Shown here: positions 22,339-35,989 of the stretch, one piece after another | Numbering within the stretch: position 1 is the stretch's first letter | Layout: every line of letters begins with the position of its first letter | Assembly (NCBI RefSeq): GCF_027409185.1 | Contig: NC_084466.1 | Coordinates: forward strand, 72,832,501-72,896,500 | Origin: Cynocephalus volans | Taxonomy: Eukaryota > Chordata > Mammalia > Dermoptera > Cynocephalidae | Direction of reading: 5' to 3' | Length of the DNA: 64,000 nt | Position numbers and translations under genes: made by a program | Notes under the pieces: model-generated | The model's input: the letters and a program-made list of their open reading frames with translations, nothing else | Told to the model about the DNA's origin: nothing | Database searches by the model: none

Positions 22339-24759
22339 AGGGCTTTCTGAGGAGAGAGAAGGTCAGGACACTGCATTTGTTGGGCAGGGCTGTAGCCGAC
22401 TAGTTGACTCTCACAGGAGAGATTTTGATTCTTCCTAAGTTTTGATTTACATAAGAGAGTGATTTCAGAGGGCTAAGGAAAAGAAAAGGGAGTGGGCCAA
22501 CTATTAAGACTGCTAGTTCTTTGCTTGTTTTTACTGCTTCTCAACTCAGCATTGGAGGTGGTTGATTTAGTAAGTTTGAATTTAGTACACAAAAATCTCT
22601 CTTTCTAAAGCATTCTAGGTAATATAAAAATGTCTTATAAGAGAAATTTTCTTTTTTAGCCTCCAAAGCAAATTAACCTACAAAACTGAGGTTGTGCTTT
22701 CTCAAGGCTTGTTCATTCTTGCTATCTCACTCTCATTCATTCTCACGCTCTAGACACATGAAGCTCAAGATTTCAACCGATCTTATAAATTATATCGCTA
22801 TCTTGGTTCATTTTGAAGGCAAAATAGACTTAATTAAATCACACATTTCAAAGGTAATTCTTATGGTTTAAATAATTTGTGAAAGTTATCTGTTGATTTT
22901 TTTTTTTTTTTTAATGAATTTACCATCAGTTGATTTTATCATTTCCCTACGGGAAATGATGTCCTTGTATTTTAAGGATGCTGGTAAAATCTCACAATTG
23001 CTCTTTCTTGTTTTTTTCCAGCTGAGTGCTTCCAGAAATAGATTAAAATCCACTAGTGAACCCTCAAATTCCTCTAGTTGCTTTTTTTTTTTTTTTTTTT
23101 TGAAATTAGACTACTGGTTTAATTGAAAAAACTACTTTGCCACTATCATAAAATTTTGTCTAAAAATGTATCAATAATAAAATGCTGATAATAACTACTC
23201 ATGCCTATAAAATAAGAAAAATAAAAGTGCCATTACACATATATACACAGAGTTAGCGAGAAATATAGCTTCTATCATCATTTAAAGAAAGAAGAAAAAA
23301 TATTATTAGTGGTTACTTGAAAATCTCATCAGAAAGTATTATTTACTTAACAGTTGATTTCAACTGCATGTAACTGGAGACAAACACAGTTCTCATCCTA
23401 GTTCTTTGGACTTAAAGATGGAAAACTTTAGAGAATACTGTGCTGGGTTTCTTCAAATGTCACAGCATACCCAATTACTTCTATAATTCAAACAAAAACC
23501 AACCCACTAGACAGTCTGCAAAGCCAACACTTTTATATCCAGCAAAGTTTGTGTGCAACAATTATTAAACAATTAGATAAATTTCTCTCTTGCATGGCAC
23601 TGCACATGTGCACAAGGATATGTATGCAGTGTATACATATGGGTGTATGCAGAATGAAAGCTATCTTTATGTGAATATTTATAAAGCTACTTCATAGTGA
23701 GTCCAAATTTAATAAAATGTCATCTGTAGTAAAAAATTTGGAAAGGCCCATATACAAATCAAAGGGTGTTATTTTCTCAGGTGCTTTCACTGGCAAGATA
23801 AAAAGAACTATTTCTAAATGCTCAGAGATAAAAAAAAAAAAATGAGTCATGAAGAGATCAAATAATCCCCAGCTTCTGATAATATGATAATATTATAATG
23901 AAATGACACTCTCCCCAAAATGCTGCTGAATATAATTGCCAAAGTCTGACTACACTCAAGATGAACTGTTGTTCAGAATACAGATATTCTTATTTTCTAA
24001 GATTGAAATAAGAGAACACAAAAAATATCATGAAATGTATGGGATGGAATATCTCTTCATCAGTGGGTCCTATTGAGCTTCTGGATATTATTTTGGTTGT
24101 CTTGCCAACTTCAGTCTCTCTAGTGAACCACTTGTTTTTCCTAGTTTTTATTATTGTCATGGTTCTCAGAGTAGTTTTCTAGTACTAGGTGCTTCTTAAT
24201 ATTTTATGTCTTCCCTTCTCCTTATAACTCTTCAGTCAGTCTAATCGTTATTAGCTGCCACTGAGATTACAATTAGTTCATGATTACACAATAAAGAAAT
24301 TTTTCTTTTCTTCTTCTTCGGGAGCATTATTTAAAATTTACAGTACTTCATCAATTCCCTAATTAGAGCATCACATTTCCCCCACATGACTCCTTTACCC
24401 CCAAAATCACCTATTCTAATGTAGTCTGCAAAAACGGAGTATTCGTCAGTCTGAGCCCATGCTGGGCTCTCTCAACAATGTCTTTCCATTGTGCAGACAT
24501 TTCCTTTACTGAAAATGACTGATTCACTGCAGCTAAACACACCCGTATGGCCTGCACCAAACACTGCCTTTAATAAACTGGCCAAATAAAACATTGAGAA
24601 TGTGCGCTTTTTAGCAAATGACTAGAGTGCGGTTTTATTGAAAATTACAGTGGTAAACAGAGAGAGACAGAGAGAGAGTGCACGCTCATGCATGAGTGGC
24701 CAGGTTTCCATAGAGACACTCCACCTCCTTAATCCATTCTTTCCTTTCATAGTAATAGA
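22339..24759. other. Unassigned AT-rich sequence
   Basis: Includes poly-T runs at 22898-22912 and 23082-23101 and a poly-A run near 23830. No gene or clear interspersed repeat was recognised. Confidence 0.45.
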
Positions 24760-25130
24760 ATTTGTGTCTGGATCACACGGCCACTCAGAATAGAGACTCT
24801 ATTTCTGTTTCCTTTGAAAATGGACATGGCATGTGACCAAATTCTGGCTAATGGGAGCCCTGAAACTTAAAACGGAGAGGTATAGCATCGCTCTCCCTTC
24901 CTCCATCCTGCTATCTACAAAATGGGTGTGGAACCAAGACCTGGAAAACCACGAGGATGCGGACAACACCAGAGAGACGGTGTCACCCCATGATGGACTC
25001 ACCTGGGTCTCTGACAACCGAGTGGAACTGCTCTCCTCCAACTTTTACATGAGAGAGAAATGAAAATCTATTTTGTTTAATACTGTTATTTTAGGTCAAT
25101 GTTATAGTTAGCCACAGCTATGTGCTCATT
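24760..25130 (+). mobile_element. Probable MLT1-like LTR
   Basis: The second half follows a familiar mammalian LTR tail: 'acatgagagagaaatgaaaa', 'tctattttgtttaatactg', 'ttattttaggtcaatgtta'. The first half ('tggacatggcatgtgacca', 'ttctggctaatggga') fits the same group. The family call is from memory. Confidence 0.5.
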
Positions 25131-25959
25131 CTTTCCATGAATAGCTGGATTTCACATGGTAGCCTTCAGATGTCTGAGAGTCACAGCAGACGTAGTGCTG
25201 ATAATCTCATGTTTTTATTGCTCTCAGGAACTGACTTACACTTTTGGCTAAACCAGGTGAAACTTAAAGTTGAAATCTCCAAAATCACTGTGTCAAGGCT
25301 ACCCACTGGATTCTGCTATTGCTGTACACAAGGAACAGGGAGATGGAAATGGGCCCGCGGAGAGCCTGGGTACTGAACCAGGGTCAGTTTACAGACATAA
25401 TCACAGAATCATGATCAGACATTTTACCAAGTCTTATGAGGGACAAGAGCCAACATCTCTTGAATCTCCTTCTGATGTGGGGATCATTCTGCTGCTGTTT
25501 TGACCTTGTTGTGTATGAAGAACTATCAGAAACCAAATCTCAAGTGTAAATATGTCAGAAAATTTTCTAGCTTTTCCCTTCTCTTATTTTCTATTTAATC
25601 ACACATTTCTCCTTGTCAGTTCTTTGTTTACTAACCTTCAGTTGAACATCTTCTTTCCTACTTAAATCTAGTCCCCAGACTCCACAGTGACTCTTGCCGA
25701 TTCTGTGCCTTTTCTCACTCCACATTTTGGGGAATCAGGCACATGGTGGTTATCACTTTATTCTTACTAGTTTCTTGAACTCATGACTATTCTTATCTTT
25801 GGTTTATGAAGAGATCAGTGTTTCATTGTCAATAGTGTCCTATTTATTTGTCAGACTCTTGGGTGCCATTTAGATTCATTCATCAGAGGCATTAAAGTGA
25901 GACAGCATCTCATAGAATTATAGGGTCTTCTAGTCCAACCTCACAACTAGTACAAAAGA
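25131..25959. other. Unassigned sequence
   Basis: Two overlapping 77-84 codon frames (25122-25503) lack any recognisable domain. Nothing else seen. Confidence 0.45.
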
Positions 25960-26080
25960 TGCTTTCAGTTACTTGCTAGCTGTGTGTTTGAGCAAATTAA
26001 CCTTAACCTCTTTGAACCTGTTTCATGTATAGTACAAATAAATTTCTACATTATACAGATAGCATTGCTTCAATAATAGT
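25960..26080 (+). repeat. MIR SINE fragment
   Basis: MIR order on the plus strand: 'cttgctagctgtgtgtttg', 'aattaaccttaacctcttt' and 'gaacctgtttcatgtat'. Confidence 0.6.
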
Positions 26081-26709
26081 CGTAATGATACCCAAAGACA
26101 TTATTGCTTGCTATACTTGTTGCTGTTGTTAATAAAGTTTATCCTTCCCTTGTTACCTTACAAAAAGCCTCTTTCACATCTGATCAGTTAAAATTATTTT
26201 ATTTACTCTTTGGGCTAAAATGAAACCTCATTCCCTAGGATTTTCATCCATCTGCCCTAGATCTTCCTGGAGATGAGTTTCGTCTGCATGATGCTGATTC
26301 TTCCCAGCAAAGCTTTCCATTCCTCAGGCTGAACATTCCCAGTGACCCTAACATTCTCAGATATGACAGAGATTTAAGTCACTTTCATGAAGTTAGTTTC
26401 TCTCCTCTGGATGTTCCCCAGTGTCCTCTGTCCCTCTGAAAGGATAGTACACAGACCCAAAGCACAAAACTCAAATTGTGACTGACTTCCACTTTTGATG
26501 GAAATATCTAACATTATACATGTATATAGTGAACAAACATCTGCATCCTCTCAAAAGAAGTCCAATTCAGTGGCAAGTTTTACTCATAGTGAGAATTCAT
26601 TTGTCCAGAATTTCTTCTTCAAATTTTGCTTTTTGTCTCTCCTATTTCATTTAAATTTAACTACTTTGGTGTGATTGAGAGATGAGAACTACTTAATATT
26701 CAAAGGATC

Positions 26710-26885
26710 TGTATTTGTTTGTAGGTTCAGTCATTTACCAAATGAACTTGGGCAAAGCACGAACATCTCTCCCTAATTTTCCTGATTTGAAAAATTCCTA
26801 CCTTGCCTGTCCCACTAGATCAAATTCATCCAACAGCAAGTGAAAATATGAATGAGGAAGCACCATATAAATGTTATACAGTACT
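26710..26885 (+). repeat. MIR SINE fragment
   Basis: 'aaatgaacttgggcaaagc', 'acatctctccctaattttc' and 'aaatgttatacagta' follow the MIR core and tail order. Confidence 0.55.
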
Positions 26886-26929
26886 GGTAATAATAATAAA
26901 ATTGTCCTTACCTCATTATTTTCTATCTG

Positions 26930-27050
26930 TCCTGAGTTGTTTATAAAATGGGAATCAAACTATAGAATTATATGAGGATCAATTGATTAATATACATGCT
27001 ATAGCATAGCACAGTTTCAGGAGCACATTAGTTAATAAATGTGGGTTCCA
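26930..27050 (+). repeat. MIR SINE fragment
   Basis: 'tttataaaatgggaatcaa', 'atgaggatcaattgattaa' and 'gttaataaatgtgggttcc' follow the MIR 3' half. It lies close to the previous fragment in the same direction but repeats the same part, so it is a separate copy. Confidence 0.55.
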
Positions 27051-29215
27051 TAACTTTTAGTGGATTGATTCTGGCTCTCAAAATGACATAGCCATTATGT
27101 CATCCATTTGCATGAATGCAAGTCATTTTGCAATATTCCCTGCGGTGTTTTTAAAGAGGTATAACACTAAATCCAGAAAAGGTCACCTGGAAACTATTCA
27201 CTTGAATGACAGAAAAGTGAGATTCAGCAAATTGTTTTCTTGAAATGAATGACCAAGAAGGTCTCCTCCTTTGTCTATTAACAACCACCATTCCCTTAAG
27301 CTACACACACACAAATCCATAAGGGAAATCAATTCAAATATAATATAACATTTTTAGATAGAAATAGTGAGATACAACTTATCAAATACTACTTGATTCT
27401 CCAGAGAGATAGTTCACCTCCTCTGTTCAAGGAATTTGTTGCTCTAAAGATAATAACTTAACCTGGTTCACTGTCTGATCTGATTGAACAGAACTATAAG
27501 TACTGATCCTTTTCTTCCAAGTACATAGAGAGAAGACAGCCATATAGATTCACACCCTGTAAAATTCAATATCCAGTGTCTATCTGACACTTGGGAGAGT
27601 TGTTTTTTTTTTTTAATAATGCAATTCTTTATATTAATTTAGCCCCTGGCTATATTCTCCCATATTATTTGTCTGCAGTTATTTTTAATCTTTACAAAGC
27701 TATTTTTTTTTTTTGATATGGCAAAGCAATTTTTTTTTAATAAAACTTATAGACTTCTCCTACCATGCACTGCCTCAAATTTTGAGCCTGAACAGCAAAA
27801 TACTGCTGGAAAAAAATCCAGGAACTAAGTTTTATCTGACTCATTTCAGTTTCCAACTCTTCCCTAACCACACTGAAAAGCAGAATTTACTCTGATTCCC
27901 TTATTAAAAATAATGCGGCCACAAGCTACACTCAAAAACGTTTCAGGTCTTGCCTAAAACTTCTTTCTCCATTTCCCCTTCTTCTTTCCCAATAATAAGA
28001 ATCTCATAACAGCTTTAGAGAGAAAAACAGACCAGACAGCTCAAAATATCCTCAAATGCTCATTTTAAAATGTCCTTCCTCATTTGTTTATTCATCCATC
28101 CACCCACTCAAGAGTATCTCAATTGTTTATCAGATATTTGTTGAGTATTTGGGAACTTTAAGAGGCAACAAAATAAGCATTTCTCAATCACAAATGCAAA
28201 ATAGAAGAGTCTTCTATCTATTTTTGAGGAGCTATGGTCTCCCAGAAGAGATTTCTTTTGTACACAAGTAATTATATAGAACACAGAAAGTTATGAGAAA
28301 CAGTTACAGCCACTATAGAAGAGCAGAAAATGAAAAGATCAAAGCCAGTTTCAGGGACTGCATGTGATCTCAGACCCAATGTAGTTATGATGAGAGCAAA
28401 CAAACTGGGAGGGGAAAGGTTTTCAAGGGGAGGGAAGAACTTCAACACTTAAATGGAGAGAGAAAATCACACAAAATATGAAGAGTTATTAAAATTAATT
28501 TGGTTAATCTGATGTCCCTGATTCTGAAGATATCTGAATGAGCAGAATTGACAGAAACAAATGCAAAAGATAGATTTGAGTCTTTAATGTTAAGCTAAAT
28601 TGTATGTATTTTATTTATCTGGAAATAGTGAACCTATGAGAATTTTCTAGTAAGTCACAGGGATTCGGAAATATTAATCTGACAACTATATCTAGAATGA
28701 ATTGGAAGGAAAAAAACCAAAGTCAGAGATAGCTTGGATCTTCACCACAGTGACCTAAGCAATGGACAAAGGGAGCCAGAAAGAGGCTCTAGGAACACAA
28801 TAGGGGAGATAGATGGATCCAAGAGAAATGTAGAAGGTACAGGAGGAGGCAATTTCCTTGAATTTGGCCAATGGGGTGGTATTTCCATGCTAAACCTAAG
28901 TTATCCTTTTAAATTTATTTCATTTATAGCATTGACATTGATTTATGCCCTATTCTAATTTCTAAATGGAAAGAGTTATTGAACTTTCAGAAAAGTAGTA
29001 AAGAGGAAAGTGATTCAAAAATTAATACACAAATTAATTAAGCCAAGCTGAAATGGCAAAGTCATGATAAAAATACAATGTGCACAGTTTCCTAATTTAG
29101 CAGAGAATAAGACCATTGCAAAGGGTGTTCCGTTTATAATGTGAACATTAATGAAAAGAAAAAATATATATAGTAAGAGTCAATTAACCCCAAATAAATA
29201 CTCGACATGTACAGC
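27051..29215. other. Unassigned AT-rich sequence
   Basis: No gene, RNA or recognised repeat. Short T runs at 27602-27613 and 27702-27713. Confidence 0.45.
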
Positions 29216-29218
29216 AAT

Positions 29219-29283
29219 CTTCAAAAAGTTCGTTGATTCAAATTATCTTTAATTCTATTTTTTCACAAAACTTTTTGAAGTAC
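29219..29283. mobile_element. Short mariner-like inverted-repeat element
   Basis: The left end cttcaaaaagtt (29219-29230) is the exact reverse complement of the right end aactttttgaag (29269-29280), with a 38-base centre. The same right-end motif, 'gaactttttgaagtacc', ends the element at 31514-31679. This fits a small internally deleted mariner-type DNA transposon. Confidence 0.6.
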
Positions 29284-31510
29284 CCTCATATGTGACTTTC
29301 AGCCAAACGAACAATGCAGAATTGATTCCATACTTAATTCTGAGATTAATATTGTATTCAGATACCAAATGCTCAAATAAGTAAAACCTAGATAAATTGA
29401 GCAAAATATAATTAAAATACCAAATAATTTATTTAAAACAGCACAACATTAAGCATTCTATTCTTTACAAACACTACACTTCTCTGGTTTCTATTTTCTT
29501 TGTCTTTGGATTGTGTGTGTATCTGACTGTGGAAAATGAAAAGTCTACATTCAGCCTTATTTAGACACACAATATTTATACTTAAATCATTTCAATCGTG
29601 CTTTAAGCAATACAGTAAAGAATAGCAGCGCTCCAGACTTTCACTGAAGCATGAGGAGAGTGGACTTTGCTACAGAGCTCCTTCCAGAAGTACGGCAGTA
29701 AGACAGAATTTCCTGAGAACAATGATCTTCTTCAATGTGAGGGCTGAGAAACAAATTAAAGGTTTGTTCTATATTTGAAAAGATTCACAAATGGAGAAAG
29801 AAAATTAGGAGTAAAACAGAAGTAGAATGAGGAATAAGGAATATGCAAAAAGAAATCAGTACTCAGATTCTAAATCTATACACATCTTTATAAAATGAAC
29901 ATTCAAATGTGTTCATAAAATGTAAATTTGTATAGAAATTATCATATTTATAGTCTTGCAGAAATATAAAAGTTGAACACTAGAAGTGACCTTGTAGGCA
30001 CTCTATCAAAATTCTTTATTTTATGAACAAGAAAGCTGTTGCTGAGGAAACTTAGGATTCCAATGTCTTCTCTTTCTTTGTTCAGTTTTATTGTAAATAA
30101 TATCAGCATCATTAAAATAAACTTTATTTTGGAAATGCAACAGTCCATGCCCTAACAAAAAGAGCAAACAAGATTTGGATAAGAGGTAATCCTCTGAGAT
30201 TTGGAAGTCATTATTATATTCATTATTATATCCATTGTGGGTGTTCCTATATCACTAACAACTCAACAGTTAGTCTGTGCCTTTTTCAAGGCTTGGCATC
30301 CCTCTGCTCTCCTTTCTTTTCATGCACACTAACTACAATGGCATCTAATCTGGGTGTGGAGATTTGGCAGCTCTTCAGCAAGGGCCTTTGCCACAGTTTA
30401 TGAATATGTAAGCTGTTAACTTACTAGATCAAAGAATGGAAAAAGCTACAGGCCATATTCCTAATGCTCTTCATCAAAGCAAGTGCACAAGAATGGGGGA
30501 TGGCGGCTCAAAAACATCACAAACTGCAGTCACTTCCCTAAAGCATTACGAACTAACACAATGGATTAAGTGGAGAATTTCCTTTCAAGGACAAAAAGGA
30601 CCCACATAAGTACAAACACCTCAGGTAGAAATAAATATAAAAATTAATTTAGAAATAAAAAGAGAAAATTCCTTACAGATAATGAATTCTAGATGCATTT
30701 ATCTAAAAACAGGTGAAAATGACTTTTGGCTATTTATAACGAATTGTCAAATATATGTGTCCTTTACAACTACTGAAATTCTGTGAAAATAAAGTATTCG
30801 TAAAAATGATATGTTTTGTATTATCTACAACTCAGGACACCATTAGGAACAGCATATTTGGACAAAGACAACTATTGTCTGCTTATGGCATTCTTACCAA
30901 ACTAGATGACACCATGATATAAATTAGACTTGACATGTGATTATTGTGACATTCTTTTCTTTTCCTCCACTTTATTTCCATTTAAATAACTGTGGAAGGG
31001 TAAAATGAAAATGTGTAAACAGTTTATTCTAGAATAATTGTAGAAAATTTTTCATAATGTTGGCTGTACTTTTCATTTGCCCCATGAAATGCAATAGTGA
31101 GGTTGGATAAAGAACTGCATATGTCAGTCCTATTTTAGCCATTATGCGTGTAGGTATTAGATTTTCTTCTTTGAAATCCATACTTTTCTGTGAGTTCATG
31201 GCATGCACTGCTGTGAGCAATCATCATTGAATGTCCACTGTCAGCTTATAATGAGACACATTTATATTAGCAGAATAGTTTTTCCAGTTGAAATGACCAT
31301 ACCCTCTTTCTGATCTATAAGGTGAAAAAAATACATCCTAGATGATTCTATGCCACATCCTCAGATGTTAACAACAGATTTTCCTGGGTAGAGGCATATT
31401 TTGTAAGTACTCATGGATACTCAACCAGTATATACCATGAGTAAGTATCAAAGGGATACTGCCCAGGAATGTCAAAGAAAATTTTAAGTAATAAAAGGTG
31501 AGCATATACA
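29284..31510. other. Unassigned AT-rich sequence
   Basis: No recognised gene or repeat. Short frames at 29948-30148 and 31029-31220 have no family resemblance. Confidence 0.45.
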
Positions 31511-31513
31511 AGA

Positions 31514-31679
31514 GTACTTGAAAAGGTTCACAAAAAGATTTGCCATCCTTCTGGAAAGAACTTTGTAGTAAAGCTCACTCTGCGCATGCTTCAATGAATG
31601 TTTGGGGATTTGCTGTTCTTTACTGTATTGCTTAAGGCATGACTGAGAAATTCTATTTTCCACGAACTTTTTGAAGTAC
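31514..31679. mobile_element. Mariner-like inverted-repeat element
   Basis: The left end gtacttgaaaaggttca (31514-31530) pairs with the right end cacgaactttttgaagtac (31661-31679), with a few mismatches. The right end repeats that of the 29219-29283 element. About 165 bases long and without a transposase frame, so non-autonomous. Confidence 0.6.
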
Positions 31680-32169
31680 CTTCGTGTCTGTATATATGTG
31701 TGTACATGAATGATATAATCCGGAAATTATTCATTGTAATTAGATGAGAAAACAAAGAAGACAGCTTTTTAAATGTATATGACTTAAGATGGTCCACTTT
31801 GCACAGTAAAATGTCAGAGATATCTAGGTTCAAATACTAACTACCCCTAAGCACTGGTTATGTAACTTAAGGTTGTTAATCTCTCTAAAACTTAATTTCT
31901 TTGTTTAAAATAAAACAGTAAAAGTATTTACTTCTTAACACTTATATTCAGTGTATGATAAATAGCGTTTCCTCCTCTCCACCCATCCTGTTACTCTGAC
32001 CAAGGTGGTTTTAACATTGTCCTCAGTTTGACTAAACTTCAGACAGATTTCTTCCCAAATACAGTCCCCTGACCTTTCTTTTCTTAGAGCATTTTCTTTA
32101 GAAAACTTGCGAGGCATGAATTCTTTCTCTGTCTCTTTATGGTACAATTATTCTTCCAGCCTCTTGACA
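31680..32169. other. Unassigned sequence
   Basis: Nothing recognised. The 70-80 codon frames on the minus strand lack domains. Confidence 0.45.
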
Positions 32170-32550
32170 GTTTTACAACCCAGGAATCTCTTCTTCAAGG
32201 ACCCGAGTGCCATCCTTTTGAAATGTAATCATCAAGAAAGATAAGGTCCCTGTCTCCCAGTGTCTATAGGAGGGTAGGAGCCTAAATTCAATAAGCACCA
32301 ATAGCAAACATAGATGGCCTAATCATATTGACCTCCTCCCTTCTAATGTCCTCTGGAACTTTTCCACTAACTCACCCCAGTGCTTGAAAACTCTCTTTCC
32401 TTTGTTTCAATAGAGTTGAGTTCTCCCCTACTGCAACAGTCTTGAATAATGTCTTCTTTATTGTCCATAGCAATTTTTCTTTGACAACTCTTCCAGGGAT
32501 CTTCCTCTACAGAGGTTAGGGGCAATATGATCCCCACCTGTAGGGTCATT
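32170..32550 (+). mobile_element. Probable ERV1-like LTR
   Basis: The end pattern 'ctttgtttcaatagagttgag', 'cctactgcaacagtcttga' and 'ataatgtcttctttattgt' resembles the R-U5 end of MER34/MER39-type ERV1 LTRs. No internal retroviral part was recognised beside it. Confidence 0.4.
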
Positions 32551-34113
32551 ATTGGTTAGGATCTGACAGTAATCTAATCTTGAATATGATGTAGGAAAGC
32601 TAAGAAATCTTAGTTCAATAACTGACATGAGTCAGCAATAGGCTTACTCCAACCACACAATGTTTGCAATGCGGTTCTACCTTGATTCCAGAATAGCACC
32701 CCCACTTTATTCTCATTCATGGACTATATCTCTTGGCCTCTCTAAGTAAGATTTCTTGCCATACAACCTACCTATTATTCCATTCCTCCAAGATCTTGCC
32801 ATTTCCATCTTCTTATCCCAACTTCTTAACCAGAAACTAGGTACAGTTTATGAACCCTGTGTTTGTTACGCGACAATTCCTATAGGGACCTCTACTTTCA
32901 TGACTGATACCAGGAGCCTAAGAGCCATTTTCTGCTGCCTGTTTACCTAGAAATATCAGACTGTCTGCTTCGTGGATTATTGCATAACACATTTTTGTAT
33001 GCTCTGGAGTTATTTGTCCTGCCAAACTCAACTACTGCTCATAACTTAGATCTTATTAAGTGCCTAAGTTTCTGCCTTACCTCATGGGGGCCTTAGTTTC
33101 TAGGGTCTACTGCCTGCTGGTCAAGCTTGTCCCAAGGCACCTCTTGGGTGCTCACTTATGGCCATATTCTATGGAGAGACAAAGTGTCCTAACTGCTAGC
33201 ATTGGGGATGGAGCGATAGGCTCAGGTGGAGTCTGTGCTTTGTTCTAGTCTACAGAATGTGGAAATTGTGCTTGAATATGTTTTGTTTCATTTTTAAATC
33301 AGTTTAGGCATATCATTTTAGAATAGGTTGTGTTTATGGCTTTGTATTCATTTTACACATTTATTTTTTATTCAATTTAAGCACATTGATTTATTGTGAT
33401 GTTATGTTTTAGGATGCCTATAAGTATGCACAAAATTCTTTTGAGGATAAAATGAAATTACACGAAAACTTTCCAAATACAGTATTAAAATATATTCAAT
33501 TTACAAAGAAAATAGCAAAGGCAGAGGGATTACTAGCAAGGCCTCTGGGGTTCCCAGGAATCAAGCTATAATACTGAACACAAATCTCTTCTTTCTATCC
33601 AGTGCATACACGGAGCATAGAGAATGGAACTTAATGAAAACAGTAAAGGAAATAAAATTTTATCACTACCTTCTTCAATGTCCTCCTTTAATTAGGTCTA
33701 CCCATAATAGATGAGAACTTGTTTTCTCAGCAACACATAGACTTCCCAAGAAAAATCTGCACTTTTCCAAAGAATTATCTATGGATGTGCTCTTCGGTAC
33801 CAACTCACAACACAACCAAAACCATTTCTTCTGTTCTGTGCAGAGTGAGCACTGAATTGATTCAATTATTTTTATAAACAACTTGGTCACAGGCACTGGC
33901 ACAATAGTGTTTGGGTAGGGCTCCTTTCTTCAAAAATAAAGATGAGCTCTTCTAAATAGCCGCTTTCCACCTCTACTCAAATCAATAATAACATATATTT
34001 AAGATAAAGGTAGGAAAGAGCTTTTATTATTGGCAGAATTCATTAATGGGAGATAATACCTTGAATTCAAATGGTATTCAGACATGTTGTGTATGTCTGG
34101 CAGTCAGGCTGAA
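32551..34113. other. Unassigned sequence
   Basis: The part at 32740-33250 is less AT-rich than its surroundings, with open frames of about 60 codons, but I could not match it to a family. Confidence 0.4.
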
Positions 34114-34340
34114 CGAGTGGGTCTCACCCAGCAGTTTTGCCCTACCGGGCATATTTGTCAAGGTCTGGAGACTTTTTGTTTGTTACAACTGTTGAGGGGT
34201 GGTAGTGGGGGAACATGGCTACTCGCATCTGTGGGTAGAGGATATGGATGCTGCTAAATATTCTATAATGCTGAGGACAGCCCCCTCAACAAAAGATTAT
34301 CTGGTACAAAACGTCAATAGAGCTGAGTCCTGCGCTAGAC
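34114..34340 (+). mobile_element. hAT-Charlie MITE, MER5A-like
   Basis: The MER5A order is visible: 'gagtgggtctcaccc' near the start, 'catatttgtcaaggtctgga', 'gactttttgtttgttacaac', 'gatgctgctaaatattctat', 'aggacagccccctcaacaaa' and 'gtacaaaacgtcaatagag'. Non-autonomous, with no transposase. Confidence 0.85.
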
Positions 34341-34369
34341 AAATAAAAGTCTCATTACATAAGAGCTGA

Positions 34370-35010
34370 GAAGCCTCCTGAAATAATTACTCCAGGGTCA
34401 GAAAGCACCCTGGGGGCAGCTATAATTCTGGTTACAGCATAACATGTGGCTCTTCTTCCCAACACAGCCCCCTTCCTTAGTGGCAGCATCCCTGGGTCCT
34501 GGAGAGAACCGGAACGGTAAGTAACACTGCCAAAATCTCTCTTTAAAAAATAAAAACAAAAAGATCAATTGATCAGTGTGATTTGAGAATCTTTTTCCCA
34601 ACAATATTTGCCACAGAAAAGGGAAGGACCTTCCACATTCCCCAAAAATAAAAATCACAGGGCTTGGGAAACTTCCAGTTCTGCCAAAATGGAGTAGCCT
34701 CATTCCTGCCAGGTCCTCCCTCTTACAACCAAAATCCCTGGACATGACACAGTAAATGAGCTTAGGAAGATTTTGAAAGGTAGGTGAAAGAAGACTGACC
34801 ACCTGCAGACTTCAGAATAGGAGGAACAACAGGAGGGGAGGTTCCTGGGTTTCCTTGCAGCCTCCCATGGGTCCTGGAAGGGGAGCTGTAGCAGCTTCCA
34901 ACCCAGAACAAGCAACAGACAGAAGAAGCCCCAGGAAAACCTGTTGCTCCCAGCCAAGGGGCTGGGAAGTGGGCAGCCTAACAACAGAAAACCTTTTGGC
35001 AATACTTGCT
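34370..35010. mobile_element. Possible old L1 5' region
   Basis: 'ctgccaaaatggagtagcc', 'ttttgaaaggtaggtgaaag' and the purine-rich stretch to 35000 resemble the 5' part of old L1M elements, continuing after the inserted LTR at 35427-35810. The 93-134 codon minus-strand frames here have no recognisable domain. This is a weak call. Confidence 0.35.
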
Positions 35011-35426
35011 GTGGTGGATTGAACTGTGTCCCCCCAAAGTTTAATCTGTTGGAGGTTTGCTCCCCATTGTGACAGTGTTAAGAAGGTGGGCAATCCTATT
35101 ATGGTTTTTGAAAAGTGGGACCTTGAAGAGGCAATTAGATTCTGAGGACTATGCCATAATGAATGGATTAATAATGGAGGTCAGGGGCTTGGTTCTAAGT
35201 GCTTTAAAAGCAGAGCACGTGAGAGCCCCTCTTTTCTGTTTTGCCATCTCCTGTCATGTGAGACCCCTGCATTACTGTAGAGCCACTACCAAGAAGACAC
35301 TCACCAGATATGTTCCCCGGACATTGGACTTCCCAGCCTCTGAAACTGTAAGCAATAAATTTTGCTTTCTTATAAATTACCCAGTTCCAGGTATTTTATT
35401 ATAAGCAACAGAAACAGACTAACACA
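35011..35426 (+). mobile_element. ERVL-MaLR LTR (MST-like), sense
   Basis: Complete LTR order: 'gtggtggattgaactgtgtc' at the start, 'ttgtgacagtgttaagaag', 'attggacttcccagcctctg', an AATAAA at 35355, 'taaattacccagttccagg' and the end 'gactaacaca'. Same group as 21348-21782. Confidence 0.85.
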
Positions 35427-35989
35427 CCTTCCCTACTCCAGCCACACACCAATGAAACAAACTGCCTCCTCCCCTTACCCAGCACAGGTCTGCTGGGCCA
35501 AGTGAGGATGGGTTTCCCACTCCATATGCAACTCCGTGGAAGCAGGTTTGATTTTCCCACCCAAAAAGAGAGCTCATCTTCCACCTCCCCACCCCACCCA
35601 GCAGAAGCAGTTCTGCTTCCGGATAATGGATAATGTTGGCAGAACCAAGCAGGCAGCTGTTCTTCCTTCCCACCTGGCAGAAGCAGTTGATACTCGTTTC
35701 CCTTCTGAGATACTGTGGGAGGGTCTGAGTGAAAGCTGATCTTCCATGCCTCATACAGCAAAAGCAGGCAGTGCTGTGATGGCTCTGTCATCTTCTGTGA
35801 TGTTCTCTCCCTTTTTTGTTCTCTGTTGCCCTTTGTTCTGATTTTTTAGTGTAATTCTTAGCTCATTTTTCGATATATTTTTATAAATACATTTGAAGCA
35901 ATATGCTCCTAAGTTCTGCTGTGCTTCATTCCATAAATATTTTGTAATTTTCTATTCTATTAAAGAGCTATTTAATAGTTTATTTCTAG

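Noticed and set aside
32740..33250. Possible exon-like, less AT-rich frames
   Set aside because: No flanking splice-site pairs or family resemblance could be supported by eye.
34398..35791. Minus-strand frames of 93-134 codons
   Set aside because: They lie across an old L1-like region and a MaLR LTR, are not continuous across these, and have no recognisable domain.
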